DNA of 64,000 bases. Source: Patella vulgata (taxonomy: Eukaryota; Mollusca; Gastropoda; Patellidae). Positions within the stretch are counted from its first letter, which is position 1. Each line of letters begins with the position of its first letter. Both the position numbers and the translations under genes were made by a program. The DNA lies in contig NC_065882.2 of the NCBI RefSeq assembly GCF_932274485.2, forward strand, positions 62,161,431 to 62,225,430. The letters are read 5' to 3'. Below the pieces are notes generated by a model. It was not told where the DNA came from. It saw nothing but the letters and a program-made list of their open reading frames with translations, and ran no database searches. Shown here one piece after another: positions 21,140-36,100 of the stretch.

Positions 21140-24100
21140 CTGAAAGAATAAAAAGATTCAAAAAATTCACAAAAGTCTGACCATAACCCAAGGTATTCAT
21201 TAAGGTCCTGCTCACAGACCCTCCTCTCATTTGGGCTACTTTAGTGGTTCTGACAAAAAGTATAGAATGCATGACTTCTGCTAGACTAATTAATGACACA
21301 CCTAGATGGCAGTGTAAGCCAATTGTCTTAAAATATCAGACTGGAACAGATGACCCAGCCAAGATTGTGAAATTTATAGTTACCTAACTCAAATTTGGAA
21401 ATATTGTCATGCCTAAAGCACAATATTATCAACATAATGGTTTTGCAATATATGTTTCAAGACAAATTTACAATTTATATTGTACATGTACTTACCCTTC
21501 TGCATCCATTCTGACCCAAAGGTCATTAAAAGTTTTATGGTTGCGATTTTTCTTTTTACGTTTTTTCTTTGGTTGATTGTTTTGACTGTAAATATAAAGA
21601 AAAAAGAACTATAGAAACTATACAGGAAAATATTTAGGGCACATTGGGAAATTAAGAGAAATGAAATGGGATTTAACGTCCTAATCTCCTGCACCGACTG
21701 AGCTAATGAAGACCGGTATACGCCATACAGTGTGCTATGAGGGATATTTTACCTGTACAAAGACCAACACAAGGAGTGAACCCTTTACCTCCTGGTTAGT
21801 GAGCCAGTATCTTACCCACTGAGCCACCGCGGTTCCCCAGCACACAGGGACTAAAAGACCAGTTACTATGACCATGTCAATTTACCTATTTGTTTCGAGA
21901 CTGTTCCACAGTTGGGTTAATTGTTGTTGTCGTTTTTGGGCTCGAAGTAATCTCTTTCTCTCTTTTACTGTTAAATCAGAACTGTACCTGAAATACACAT
22001 TTTATAAATAAATTGTTAACCAAATCCCTTCATGACAAGGATGCAATTGTCTAATAGTAATAACTACTGTCTTATTCCTTTGGGAGATGGGAGGCAGAGT
22101 AGTCTAATGTGTGTGCTGTAGATAGTATGGTCTAGAGAGAGAGAACTTATATAGGCTTTTGCCAGTTGTTCAATCCAATTCAGTTCATTGAATAAAATAT
22201 TGTTTATACTAAGGTCTCTAGTTTTCAGTACATAACCTGACAAAGTTGTGGGTTAAACCCTATCTCTCTCTTAATCTTATGTCTTTATTGAATCTACAAG
22301 AAACCCTGGTTACATAAAGAAAGCAGAATACAATGAATTACGTTAATTCATTACGCATTTTATGTTGACCCTCTTCATAATACAGTAGTTCTTGTTTTTC
22401 AGTATTCAAATCTTGGTATGACTATTATTCTTTCATTAAATTCCAAAATGAATGAGTTTTAAATTCTCCTAATAAGCCTATACATATATATGTAAATCAT
22501 TTTCCACAGAAAAAATGTAATTACTGTATAGCCATTAGTCATTCAGATAGGACGAAAAAATGAAGTCCTGTGTACAAACTGGCGTGCATAGAAAAGAAAC
22601 CCTTGGCAGTTGGAATTCAAAATAAGAGTAAGCTATAGAGAAAAATTTCCCCCATAGCAAACTGCATGACATATGCCATCTTCATTATCCCAGTCAGTGA
22701 AGTAGGATGTTGAACCCCCATTTCATTTCATTTCCTTTCTGTACAGCTGTATCCACCTGTAAAATAACCACCTAGTTCCATGAAGTGCCTAGAACATTTG
22801 CTTATCTAACTTTCCCAACCAAATGTGCCTTATTAAAAGTAAACCAGCAAGATATTTCTTAATATTTTTTCTCAGTTATTTTGGTTACAGCATTTTCTGA
22901 TACTGGCAGTAGCAGAAAATTCGTAATTTCAATCGACTGATGGACTAAACACTTTATACAACGAATAAACGAAGACAGTAATTTATTCAGGAATCTTACT
23001 GATGTGAACTTCAAGCTGGTACGTGAATTAAAATGGAAAATGTTTTGAAAGGTGTACCTATTTTTGTGGTAATCACATACATTCGAATAAGACATTCTCC
23101 ATAACAAATTACCAGGAATTATTTTTGTTGAAGGATGGTTATATTAAAGGGAATATATTTAAGCTTATTATAATTATCCTATTTCCTACCAGGACCTTAT
23201 TTGACCCAATTCTGGCTGGTTCGTTTCAAAATTGATTAAGAACCCTGCTTAAAAGTAAATCAGCAAGATATTTCAAAATATTTTTTCGTATGGCCGGATG
23301 GTTAGCATGCGGGCGTTGTATCACAAGTCCTGTCATTGAGTCAACTGGCGTGGTTTCGAATCCCTGGTTGTATGTGACAAGGAGTAGGGTCGCCTGTCCA
23401 ACCTCGTGGGTTTTCTCCGGGTCCTCCCACTGCTAAAGACCCCTACGCGCAAGCGAATTATGTAAATAAAATTAAAACCATATGTTAGTCCCGAAATGAC
23501 CTAGTCTGTGTCAATTGGACGTTTAACTCCATTTCTCTCTCTCTCCCCTTACTTTTTATTGTCTGGGTTATTATTACATCAAATTATTCTTCTATTCATT
23601 GACTTAAACCAGAATATTTTCTCTTACTTACTGTTTATTAAAGAGATATCTTGCATCACCATAGATTACATCCGAGGGAAGGGGGAAATCTGAATTCATA
23701 TCTGAGAAATAATTCTTTCTTATTCTTGGTGATTTCTGGGGATTAGGATTAACAATACTGAAATTAAAACAATAATAATACAATAAATCGGTAATAAAAC
23801 ATGAATATTTTTACCAGACTGATCTATTTTATTGCAGATCATCGGTTAATTTTTTTTCTGGCAATGTTGACAGCCACAGCCACTGATCACCATTTGCATC
23901 TTTCGGGCTATATGTAAACTTTCATTGCTAATCCATGCAAAATTTGATTAGTTAACATTTAATTAAAGATACATCAGTATAATAGTTAAAAACTAAATAA
24001 TGTAAATGCAATTTGCTGAAAATTTCAGTCAAATTGATCCACTATGAACCGAGAATTGAAATTGAAATTTCGGCCTAGTCTCATCATCATTACTAAAGTC

Positions 24101-27100
24101 TGTACGATAAAAAACATAGTCTCAATCATCCATTTCATGATTAAATTATGAATGGAAGTCGAGCAGCAAATGGTATCATAATCCAGTAAATATCGTAGGA
24201 TAGTGATGCCATAGAGAGTTGATTATGGTCCGGATAAGTTAATTAATGTCTAATTAATAATTTAGATAACATTTCAGGACTAAAGAAAGACCTGCAGATG
24301 GCAGATTTAGCTCATGCATAATGCATGTTTAAGAAAATAAAATTTAAATATCAACGACAGATAATCACCTGACTTTGATTCAATCGGATTAAAGAGAGGC
24401 CCATGAAAAGATTTTAGTGAAGATAATTAGTGGTGCACACTTATTTTGCCCATATCCCATTGATATCGTCAACAATGGATGCCGAATTGTAGTTTGTAAG
24501 CGATCAAAAATCGATCAAAAATCCCTCAAAATACGATCAGAGACATGAATGACAACATAATCCCTTTGGTTTTATTTGACCAATGTGGTAGACCATTACA
24601 TAGTGATGTCATTTTAACTTTATTTCATTCTAATTCACAGTATAGATCAAATACATTAAACTGTACATAACCCCTGTTTTATTTTAGGATAACAAGCAAC
24701 AAATTATAAATGAAATTGGCAATAAAATTGTACAGCAATACTCAGTGTTTATAAAATGAATTAAATTGCATGCTAACCACATTGTAAACAAAATCATCAT
24801 CTTTCATGTAATTTATAGTCGGGTGTTTAAAACTGATAATAGCACAGACACCATGTAAAGTACCCACTTTAAAATATGCAGACAAAACTCATACCATTCT
24901 CATTTTAGAAGATATTTGAAGAAACAAACCCATTCAATTTAAATAAAGCCTATTTTCATCTACCTTTTTTATGCACCCACATTGCATATGAGGCATGTAG
25001 TAGTATCTACATACACATAGTATTGTTTATCATTATTTTGATTTTGCAAAAATTGGTAAAAGTAGCCTGATGGACCTCCCAAAATATATTTTTAATTATA
25101 TATAATTATACACGTGTAATTAGAGTGTACTGTATATATGCCTTTATCACACAACACTTCTTTTAAACAACAAATGGTGAGTGTAGCGCATACCTCACTC
25201 TGTGTTCTATCTTATTATCGTAAATATTGAGATATATACTTGGCAGATATTGAATAGACAATTGTTTTAACACCTTTCTTTTAAAAGTATCTAATTATTT
25301 TATCAGACAAAGTTTGGTACATTTCCAAACTAGAATCTTTGTCTTGTAATTTATACAATCAAAGTTGTTGTTTTTTTTTAAAAGAAAGAATTGTTAAAAG
25401 AGAACTTTAAGATTTCTAAGATAAACTGTGGATAAAAGTAATGATGATCGCATATGATGTTTTATTTAATGCATCTCTTCAAGAATTATTCATGGACTAC
25501 ATGTGCCAATTACAAATGAGTTGTTTTTTTCCCCCATTTTTAGAAATTAATATAGATTGGGGTTTGTCCTTCCCTCTTATAACAGCAAGTCAGCCATGCT
25601 AGTTATATCATCAATATGTCATTAAATTGTTAAAAGTTTTAAAACCTTGCACTACAAAAAAAGTATTGTATCTGATTCACTAGCTTTCAGTATTTAAAAA
25701 AATCCTGAATTTCTACTTTGTTTTTCCTTTTGCCTCAGTGAACAATCCCAGTCTCACCAAAAATTAAAGCAGCAGATTTTAGATAAATTTTAGGTAATAG
25801 AACTTATAGAAACTTAACAAATTCCATTGTCCTGTATTCACCAATTCTAAATATCAAATGTGAATAGAAAGATAATTCATCAAAATGTGTCTGAAATCAG
25901 CATTCCTAAAACCTTGAAATTATTCCTGATGTCCCAATGAACAACTCATTAAGTTTTTAAAATTCCATCAAAAACTTTCCCTGTGTCATGCTCACAAGAT
26001 TTTATTGGCCTGGATGTAAATTGGGAGATAGCTACATGATCTGCAAAGTTTTTGAATTTCTGTAGGGTTCTTACAATTCCTGTAAATATGAAATAAATTT
26101 GACTGCAGAGAATTTGGAAGAACAAATCAGACGATTGAAACAGGTGTGGGTGTAAAACTTATAAACAGGACGTTAATTCCTAATTGATAATCAAAATGTT
26201 CTGAATTTTAATAGATTTTCTCCATATTAGGTTTTGAGAACAGTCAGATCTACAATAGAAGAACTAATATACTAACTCTGGTAAATGATAATCTGTATTC
26301 ATAATAAAACTTGTATACTTATACTATGATGATATGAGTATATAATAAAACTTTTATACTTACTCGGGTATATGATAATCTGGCCCCGTATGTTGAACAT
26401 CATAACCTGCTGACCTCATTCTATCAACTACTGTATTATTACCCAGATAGTGACCTGTAAATATACAGATTACAAGCTTCAAATTAAATAAGACAGAAAA
26501 GAGAAAAGAGCTACCCAAGACTCACATCAAAAGTATCTAAGTACCAATATTGTTCAAGATTGTGGTAAAGCCAGAACAAATCTCCGAGGTCTACATGTAG
26601 GTAAGGCAATAGAGTGTGATGCATAAAAAAAACCTTTCAAAAGATCAATAGTTATTAATACTCAATAATCAGTACGTTTAAGGAATTTGGGCCGCACCCT
26701 TTAAAATCGTACTTCAGGAAAATTCAATTTCGTAATTTGAATTCTTTCTAAATGTTTGTAAATATTTATATTTTATAATTAATGTTTATGATAGGCTATT
26801 CCACAAGGTATTTAATTACAAACTGCTTCTCACCCTTGATATGTAAATTTGATGTGAAATATTTGACTAAATATTGCCCCAAGACTAGAACAAAAGAGGT
26901 TGAGCTCAAAAGGAACCTCACAATCTTTGTCACAGAGGTTGAATACATGTATATGAATATATTTCTATGTATGTCTCAATTTGATTAGACTACGTACAAA
27001 CATGTATACCTAAAGATATAAAATTACCAGAAATTGTTCTGTGTCCACATGCAATTATGGGCGGAATAACAGACAAGGTGGCGGTAATATACTACCACAT

Positions 27101-30100
27101 GATGGTGGACGGAATGCCAGACAGACAGGGGTAATGACTTTATACTACCACACAGTGGAAATGGAATGAAATGGGGTTTAACGCCCTACTGTTCTGCTCC
27201 GACTGAGCTAACAAAGACGGACAACACAACAGAATGACAGACTGACAGTGGGTTGACAATATATTTCCACATTTCCATAATACAATGATGCAGAAGCTAC
27301 CAAGTTGGTCAGAAAGGACTTAAACCAGGATTGTATTATCTTACCAATATAAGTAAACTTTGTTAATCAGGTTAAAACAAAATTTTAGAATTAAACATTT
27401 GCAAAAATTTTATTTCAATTGATCACAAAGGGCAAAGCAAAAACTGTCTTTTAGTATTCATCTTTGTTGCAGCACATAATTTGGCTTTAGTCTAATACAG
27501 AACACTTCTTGTGTGTTTTTCAATTAAGTATGCTGAATTTAACATGTGCACATTATATATACCTAGTTTCAAATCAATTATCACAAGATCACTTATAATT
27601 ACTTCTTCCTTCTGTCTGTCACAAGTTTCAATTTTCTGTCTGAGAATCTTTAAAAGATTCAAAGCATATATAAACATGAATGGTAGGAAAAAATAAGACT
27701 CAATTTCAATCAATCGTTGAAGTTTTCTGTCACTATAAGTCTAATATGGAGGGTGTATCCATGATGATATGTTTACATGGTAACCAAACAATGCCATAGA
27801 AACCATTTCATGTCAATGATAGTATTGTTATTCTAACTCAAACTGGTTGAATTATGTTTTCTTTCACAACATTGTAGCCAATTATTACTACTAACTAAGA
27901 CTTAAAGTGGAAATTAATTTCTATCAACTTTACAAGGATAAGCCAGCTGACACACAATTTAAAACAGCTACATTCTAATTTTACATTTTAATTAAATACT
28001 TCAGCTTTTTCGATGGAATATTTAGCTGTGACTAAGTATAATGTCTAACTAAAGTCTATTACATTCATGTTCGTAATCCAGATTATCAAATAACTGGTTT
28101 GAAACTGATTCCCTAGTACACAGCTTAATGTTATTTTTAAAGAGATTTTCCATGTTACAGGCACCTGTGGTTTATTCAGCACTAATAATCTCAGTTGGTT
28201 GGGTTGGGGGCGTGGAGCTTCTCCCTTTATTCAAAAAAAAAAGCTTCCTATAAGAAGTCTAGTCATGCAAAGTGCTGAAGAAAGACATAATTGCTATCTA
28301 CCTGTTCGAAAAAATATGTGTGCAGTGTTTCCAAAATTCCTCATTTTGTGCAGTAATTAAATGGTACAATCTAAAACCATGTGTTAAAGCGATAATTTCA
28401 TATTTTCTAAGGAAGTCAAAACATAATTATTTCTATGTCTTTTGCTCAATAGGTTATCAACTCACTATTATACGACCATGGGCATTATTTCCCACCCTTA
28501 AAAATCATTGACACAGGAAATTACACAATTACCTCCCATGCATTAGCTACCTTCAAACGTTGGAATTTGAAGTTGAAAATGATATTTTTGCCAATTTCTC
28601 AGCTGGCAATAGTGAATTATAGGATTAATAGGATTATTCTTTAACAAGGTAGGAGGGTTTATGAATACCATCTATTTTAAGGCTTTATTTTAATAAATTT
28701 TAAAAATATAACTTAAAAATATGAAATTGCAGCTTTAAGTTTACACATTTTACTGAAATATTCGTTTTTAATATTTTTTCACAATTGTAAGATGTATATA
28801 TACACATCTAAGACTGTTGTGATAAACGTAATCATTAATTATAATATTCTTTTGATCAGTAACAGACACATGGTAGCATTCATTGGAGTCAGTCATGGTC
28901 AGGGTAGAACATGCACAAATTGTGCAGTAATCAATTTTTCTTATTTCATGCCATTATCGACAAAAAAGCTTTCTTAAAATACTTCTCAGTCTTTAAATCT
29001 TTAACTGTCTGCCCACATCCACCCAAAACGCAGAGAAATGACATTAATAAAGTAAAAACTAAAAAAAACAATTGGCCTCTTTACGCTTTTAAGAAGCCAT
29101 TAGTGTTAATGTGATGCTCTATTTTTACCTGCCCTTACTATATAAATGTTAATAGGCTATAGATGTATCGTAATGTTTATATTGAATCCGAGAAAGATAA
29201 GAGTGAGATATCAGAGTTATTCCTGATAAACATATCTTAATATTTAACTATTACATAAACAAACTGATAATCTCTACAGTTCACATTAATTTTATCCATG
29301 TAATCTACATAATATGAAATGTCATTTCTATTTTAAAGCTTTTAGAACATTTGTTCAATAAACATAAAATAAATTACCAAAATATATAAAACATAATCTG
29401 TACAAAAATATCTCAACTTTAAAGATGTATTACTTTAAGCATAATAAAGTCATCTATTGGTAATTCAATAATTTTAACGGCAATATACGTCTAATCTTAT
29501 GAAAGGGAAGCCAACATTGAGACTGATGTCCCCTTATGTTAATTCCAAAATAAATAGATGACACTCATTAGTTATTTGCACCATCCTCTTTGATTAAATT
29601 TAAAACCTAATCAGCAGAAAGTGTTCCTTATTGAACTCAATCAAGACATTAAAATCTAATGAACAAGTCGTGTGACCTTGAATCTGAGTCAAGAGCCAAG
29701 TTGCTGACTTTAGTACCAAGTCGAGTTCCAAGTCTTCACAAAGCCTGAGTACCATTCAAGTCGCCAATACATCAAATGAGTCAGCTATTCATGGCAAATA
29801 AGGTAAGTTATGCCCCCTTATCTCGACTCAAATCCTAAGCTCTTTCAAGTTGCAAGTCGAGGTTCGAGTCGCAATAAATATTTGAAAACGAGTCGCCAGT
29901 TGGTCATTGATGCGACTGAAGTCGAATTCGAGTCTGTGTCGCTGAACTTGAGTTCCCACCTCTGATGAAGACCTACCGGTACACCAAGTTTGACCATTCT
30001 AACTCACTTAGAAGCAGGTATTGAGTTCCCAAAAGTATGTTGGACAGACAGACAGGTGGACAGACCCATTTTAATAGTCCACTGCTTTCTTCAAAACATG

Positions 30101-33100
30101 GCTGGATAATAAAATATTTAACCCAAAATGCATAAAATGGTTATGAAAAATGAAATACAACAGACTCTCTTCCAATGCTCTTCAAAGTTAGAAAAAAAAA
30201 TGGCAGAAGATATCCTTTCTATATATTACAGAAAATGTGCAATGGAATGAAAACAACAATTTCTATTTTTACAATAATTCTTTACCATCTATAGGTCAAT
30301 TAACAGTTTGTTAGTAAGTCGTTACGATTTGTATATTTACAAATTCCTTCTCTATTAGGTAAGGTTGATAAATATTCATACTTTAATTAGGCAGAGTTGA
30401 AACCTGGCATGCAGAGTTCAATAATGAAGGAATTAATGATATAAACAATGAGGGAGTTATATCTGATACCTATGGTCTGATAGGCTGGTAATCAGATGTA
30501 TATAAGTGATGTTGTTGATAGATATAGTAAATAATTCATAGTTTACCTATAAATGTTTATAAATAAGATTATATAATATATGACATATGTCTGTAGCATG
30601 TTACATTCTCTCCACATGTATATTTATGCCTACCATCAACCCGTAAGTTTACAAAGGGACAAGTTTCAATAAAAATTCTTCTTTCAAAATGTGATGAAAT
30701 TTTACTGGCAAAGATAAGTTGCCAGACAATGAAAAACATGAAAATTATGCCCACAGCAGTTTAATCGTTTGAGCAGTCCATAAAGGTTGTTGGTTCGTGA
30801 TTGCTAAAACATAATCAAGAGCAATAACTCTTCAGTAACAATCAGAAATTGTTGTAACATTATAAACTTAATTATGGCTCATTGGAACATAAATTTAAAG
30901 TTGTCATCATGATGTATTTTGCTGTTAATTAAACCATTCAAAAGACCGATATTCCCTCTAATTTCTAGTTGTCAGTGTGCACAAAAAAAATATCTTACGA
31001 TATGCAAATTCATCTATGGGTCCTATTCTCAAAAAATCTTAACAACTCTGACCTGTGGGGTGATTATAATGTTTCTATGATAGGTGCAATAGCTCTGAGT
31101 TATGATGGGGTTCCTTCCTGTGACTAGTCAAACAATCACAGCAGACAAAACTTTGACCCGGAATGTGAACAGACAAGGCAGATGGACAGACCGACCACAC
31201 TACCTATATTCCCACATAAAAACAGAGAAAAAATGACCCTTTTAAGTGAGCTTTTAATTGTCTAGCTAAGGCTAGGCCTGTGTTTGAAGATCATTAAATT
31301 GTTGTCAATTTATATGTAGGACAAATGAGTTACTGGAAATAACCCAGACATCATTCAAACTAATTTCAGCACCCTAATTGGCCACAGATGATCTACTTCC
31401 ATATCAATTTTATTTAATGTTAGTCTATTTTTTGATCAGTAATTAATTTTGATATGTTAAGATTCACTGACAATTAGGTTTTGTTTTTTTCAAATCAAAA
31501 TACCAATATTTACACAATGAATGTAGAGATGCATTCTGAAGTGGTTTCCAATCTTACCCCAATTTTCTTATACATAAATATAGTATTTATACTTTTTTTC
31601 TACTTGATTTCCTCAAAAAACAGTAAGGAAAACAAACAATCAGGTTAAAACACAGATCCTATTTCGTTTCGTTTTTATAGTTCAAAATTTCGTTTTACTT
31701 GTCTTTACTACACTTGGATCTGGAAGTGTTGTTATTTAACTCATGTTCTGCTTGAAATGAGGGGTCAGCCAATCAAATGGTCTGTCGAATCGAGCGTTTG
31801 ACCTTTTTCGCGCGGAACTGTGGGTAAATCCACTAGTAACATCAATGCTGATTGGTTAATCAAATGTCTGATATCATAGCCATAGGGTCATAAGTCGGTC
31901 TTTTGACCCCTGACGTGACCTATGGCTATAACTTGTCAGATCTTCATGTAGTGTAGGCCATCGAAAGTATAAAAAAAAGAAACGAAATATAGATCTTTAT
32001 TTTAATCAGATTGGAAAAATATTGAATAATTAAAGATTTTTGAAGATTTCTCAAGGGCAACTATCACAATATAAAAACAAAATGGAAGAGAAAGCACAGA
32101 CTATCTGTAAAATAAACCGCACTCCCTACTTATAACCAAGTATCTTTTGAGACAGTTTAAAATACTTATAACTTAATGGCCTCCAATTGAATAAAAGGTG
32201 CACATTTTTTGGCACTTAAAACATCCAGGTTTCGTTTGAAGTGGATAAGAAGGGTGATAACTCTCGTTACAGTAATGATCTTGTTGAGAAACGAGCATAA
32301 TCGGGCAATTAAGATAAAGACTGTCTCTAATTTTCCTGTATTATAATTTAACAATCTCTTTAAATAAAAGAAATAAATGAAATTAATGGCAACTTATTTC
32401 CTACTATAAATTTTTCAGACTCCTCGATATAGTCTAGATCCCAGACAGAAACCATAACTTTCCATTTTACTTTTACAATTGAAAGATATTTTTGTCATTA
32501 ATAGCTAGAAAAAATTGGCATCAAAAGCCAAGCAGATGCTAGTTCTTTCATCACTTACTAAAGCAGATCTTAATTTGGCAAAATTCATCGGTTATGAAAT
32601 GATAGGTTGCCAGCTAATGAACTATACACCCATCAGCAGCTCAGTACGTCTAAGCTGTCCAGAAATGCTTTCAAGATGTAAATATTAACTTGAATTAAAA
32701 TCTGTCCCGAACAATGTATAAATTTGACCCCCAAAAGACTCGACTTCCTGCAACTTTGAACAAATATTAACCACAATTTTCAAACTGGCTATATTTCTTT
32801 CTGTTCCAGATGATTTGAAATCATACTGACCATGATCACATTAGAATGTGGTTTTATAAAAGCATTCAGCCATATTTAATCTGTGTATAACAAGAAGACG
32901 AAATACACACAGCATGTAACTGATCAAACAACCATTTTGTATTATTGTAAAGTCTCCTCCCTAGTGAGATTTGGCAGTCATCATATTTATATGGGCAGGT
33001 GAATATCATTTAGATGATTGTTTCTCACTTGTTTTCATATCCGTGGAATCTGTATTTTGTTGTTCCAGGACGATTCTATTACCGTTACTATTAGGTTTAT

Positions 33101-36100
33101 ATTACCTCCCCATCTATTAAATGTTAAAAATCACATGTTTGTGATATAATCATGGAATAAAAAACTATTGGAATAATTTCAGGAATTCTCTGGTGTCTCA
33201 AATTCTTGACTTTTATCTTTAAACAAAGTGTATTGTTTCTATACCAGTGGAATTATCGAAAGTAAAAGATATAAAAATTGTTGCCATTAATATAAAAGGG
33301 TAAATGATTTGATTATTATGAATTCCCATTAGACAAACACTTTGAGGTTCAAAGCAAAGATTGATAAAAGATAGTTTTTCAGAAATAACTAAAAGGCTTT
33401 CTTCATTATAAACAGAAATGTATTCTCTTTGTAATTTCCTGGGGTTTTTTAATATTGAAATATAAATTCTGGTGGTGATTTTTAAGACTGATAATAGACA
33501 CTATAACATGATTTGTCAAACTCCCATATCCATTTGAAAAATCTGGTCCTACTAATCACAAAGACTGACAAAAGCAATTTTTGGTCAATAGTGTCCAAAC
33601 TTTTTCAAAAACAAAGCTTTGTCAGTTATTAATAAGACTGATATTGTCAATATTTCAATTATTCATACTTTGGTCAATTTTCTATGAAATCATTTAAATT
33701 TTGGATAAGGATTTACGTGTGTAGAATGTGTATATCTATCACATACCTTTCCTTGTTGGTCACTTTTTGCAATACTTTGGACACTTTGGACGAAAAATGC
33801 TCTTGTCAGTGATTAGTAAGACCTCTAAAATCATGGGGTTTTAGGCACCATTGAAACATTTATAAGAGTGACCAAAAATATCTCAAGAAAATATTCAGAC
33901 AACAAATGCTATCCAAATAATTTGAAAGCTTATCGACTGATTAAAATGGGTTATCTTAAAGTGTAAAATCAAAAAGAAACCAAAAGTTTCATTAATCATA
34001 TCTATAATTTTATAGTCTTAGAATGACTTTTCTGTCTTTAATCCCTTCCTTAATGTGCGTATGTATGTATACCGCTATGTATACATGCCATTACATGGTA
34101 TCCATTTATAATGGAAAGATTTAATATGAAATTTCCTGATGACAAGAGATTGATGAGAGAAAGCGATAGATATCTCTACATATGGCCAGCTAGTTAGACT
34201 AAAATATGATGGATTTCTTTATCTTACTGATGTTAGAAATGGCAGACGGCCAGATCAGACATATATCACCACACCTGTTCTCGGATTTATTACACATGTT
34301 GACCAGATGTACATTACAACAATCATTATAACAGGAATATTTCAATAAAAATCTTCAACTTTTCTCTACTTATATATCTATAGTTTATTCAATTAATATT
34401 CAAACAATCTCAGGGTTTGGGGGTGACACTGAGTTTTGGGTACCAAAATGGCTTGGGTTAGATGAACAATGTAGCTATAGTCATTAACAAGAAAATGATA
34501 ACAGAAGTGATTGTGTCAGAGAATAAAAAATCCTAAAGAGTGTTTTATCCTTAACTATTATTTCTCCAGAGGCACCTACTGACAAACCTTGAGCTGATTC
34601 ATGAAAGTAAGACAAATTAAATTTAGATGTTCTCTTTAGTTATATAGTATTCAAACCGCATTCATTTAAAAATAAAAATACACAGTTCCATGAAGAGAGC
34701 TAGTAGGAGACTATCTTGAATGTAGCAACGATTTTAATTATGGGGGACCACAACTATCCTTATATGCAACCAAGTTATACACATGTGGATGCCGAAGATA
34801 CAAAGCAAGCCAGTGGGGATTACTTATCACCCCCCACCCACCCAAGAAGAGTTTGAAAATTAAACTGCTGAAAGCATGTTTTCTGGGCATTTCCATTTAT
34901 TTTTCTTGTCTGTGCATTTATAGTGCATGAACATGTAGGTACATCTTCAATACAAAGGAAATTAATAAAATTTACCAACAGAATCTGGTGCCATTTTCAA
35001 TATTTACCACCTTGGTAATCCGATAAAAACAGTATTAATTTTTACTCAATGTCACAAATTTGTAAATAATTTCTGTTTTATTTGGCTAATTATCACATTC
35101 ATGCTATTTTCATTTCATTTCATGACTTACGTATTAAATACTGTTAAAGTACTTCTTGGAGCAATGATTAATATTTTTATAAAGATAAAAAACTGTTTCA
35201 AGATGTAAAAAATAAACTCATTTAAATTGCAAAAATAGTTTTAAATTCCTAAAATATCAGATTCTCCTTGATAACTGTTCCAAAAATAGACACGTGTTTG
35301 TTTGAGTGATTTTTGTTTCAGAATTTTGACAATAAAACATGCATGAGGGTTACAAAGAGGATGTGGGTGAGTGTTGGTTGGGGGAGGAGGGATGCGGACG
35401 GGGAGAGAGTTTAAGACATATTTATTGCATGAATACAAAAAATATAGATTTGAATGACTAGTAAACACTAGTTTACACAACTCACACATCTGAAAACCTG
35501 GATGAAATAGAATGGACCTTAAAGCCAATGTTATCTGAGGTACCAATATCACGTGTTCCAAATCTTGAAATATCTGCTATTGTGGTGCTTTGTGCCAGTG
35601 GACCGTTTAAAATATCAATCCCTTCCACCTTTTGGTGTTTTCCAACAACTAATTTGAATATATTGTAAAACATTTTGCATTGTTTGTAATAATATTAACA
35701 ACATGGGTTTCTGTTGTAAAACATTTTGCATTGTTTGTAATAATATTAACAATATGGCTTTCTGTAAGTCTTTTTTTCCCAAAAAAACATCAGCACATTA
35801 TAGTTTTATATCTATAATGAAATCTACTTCTTATAGTTTGACAAACAATCAATGATGTACTGAAACAATTTCTGAATTTTGTCAGAAAAATTTTATGTAT
35901 GAAAGACAAAGGAAAAATACCAAAATAAACATCACATAAAATTAATCGAGGGTGTATATACAGTAATGTGATTTTCATGACTGGTTTCTAATATAAGACT
36001 TCTTGTCAAAAAAATGAAATCGCAGAGGAAAACGGTTTTCTTTAAAAGGTCGAGATTTTGTGCCCAGTTGCTCTACCTAGGTTTTAATGGAGAAAATACC

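Noticed and set aside
33560-33830. Weak self-similarity (GGTCAATAGTGTCC / GGTCACTTTTTGC with TTGTCAGT)
   Set aside because: Too diverged to define a unit or boundaries by eye.
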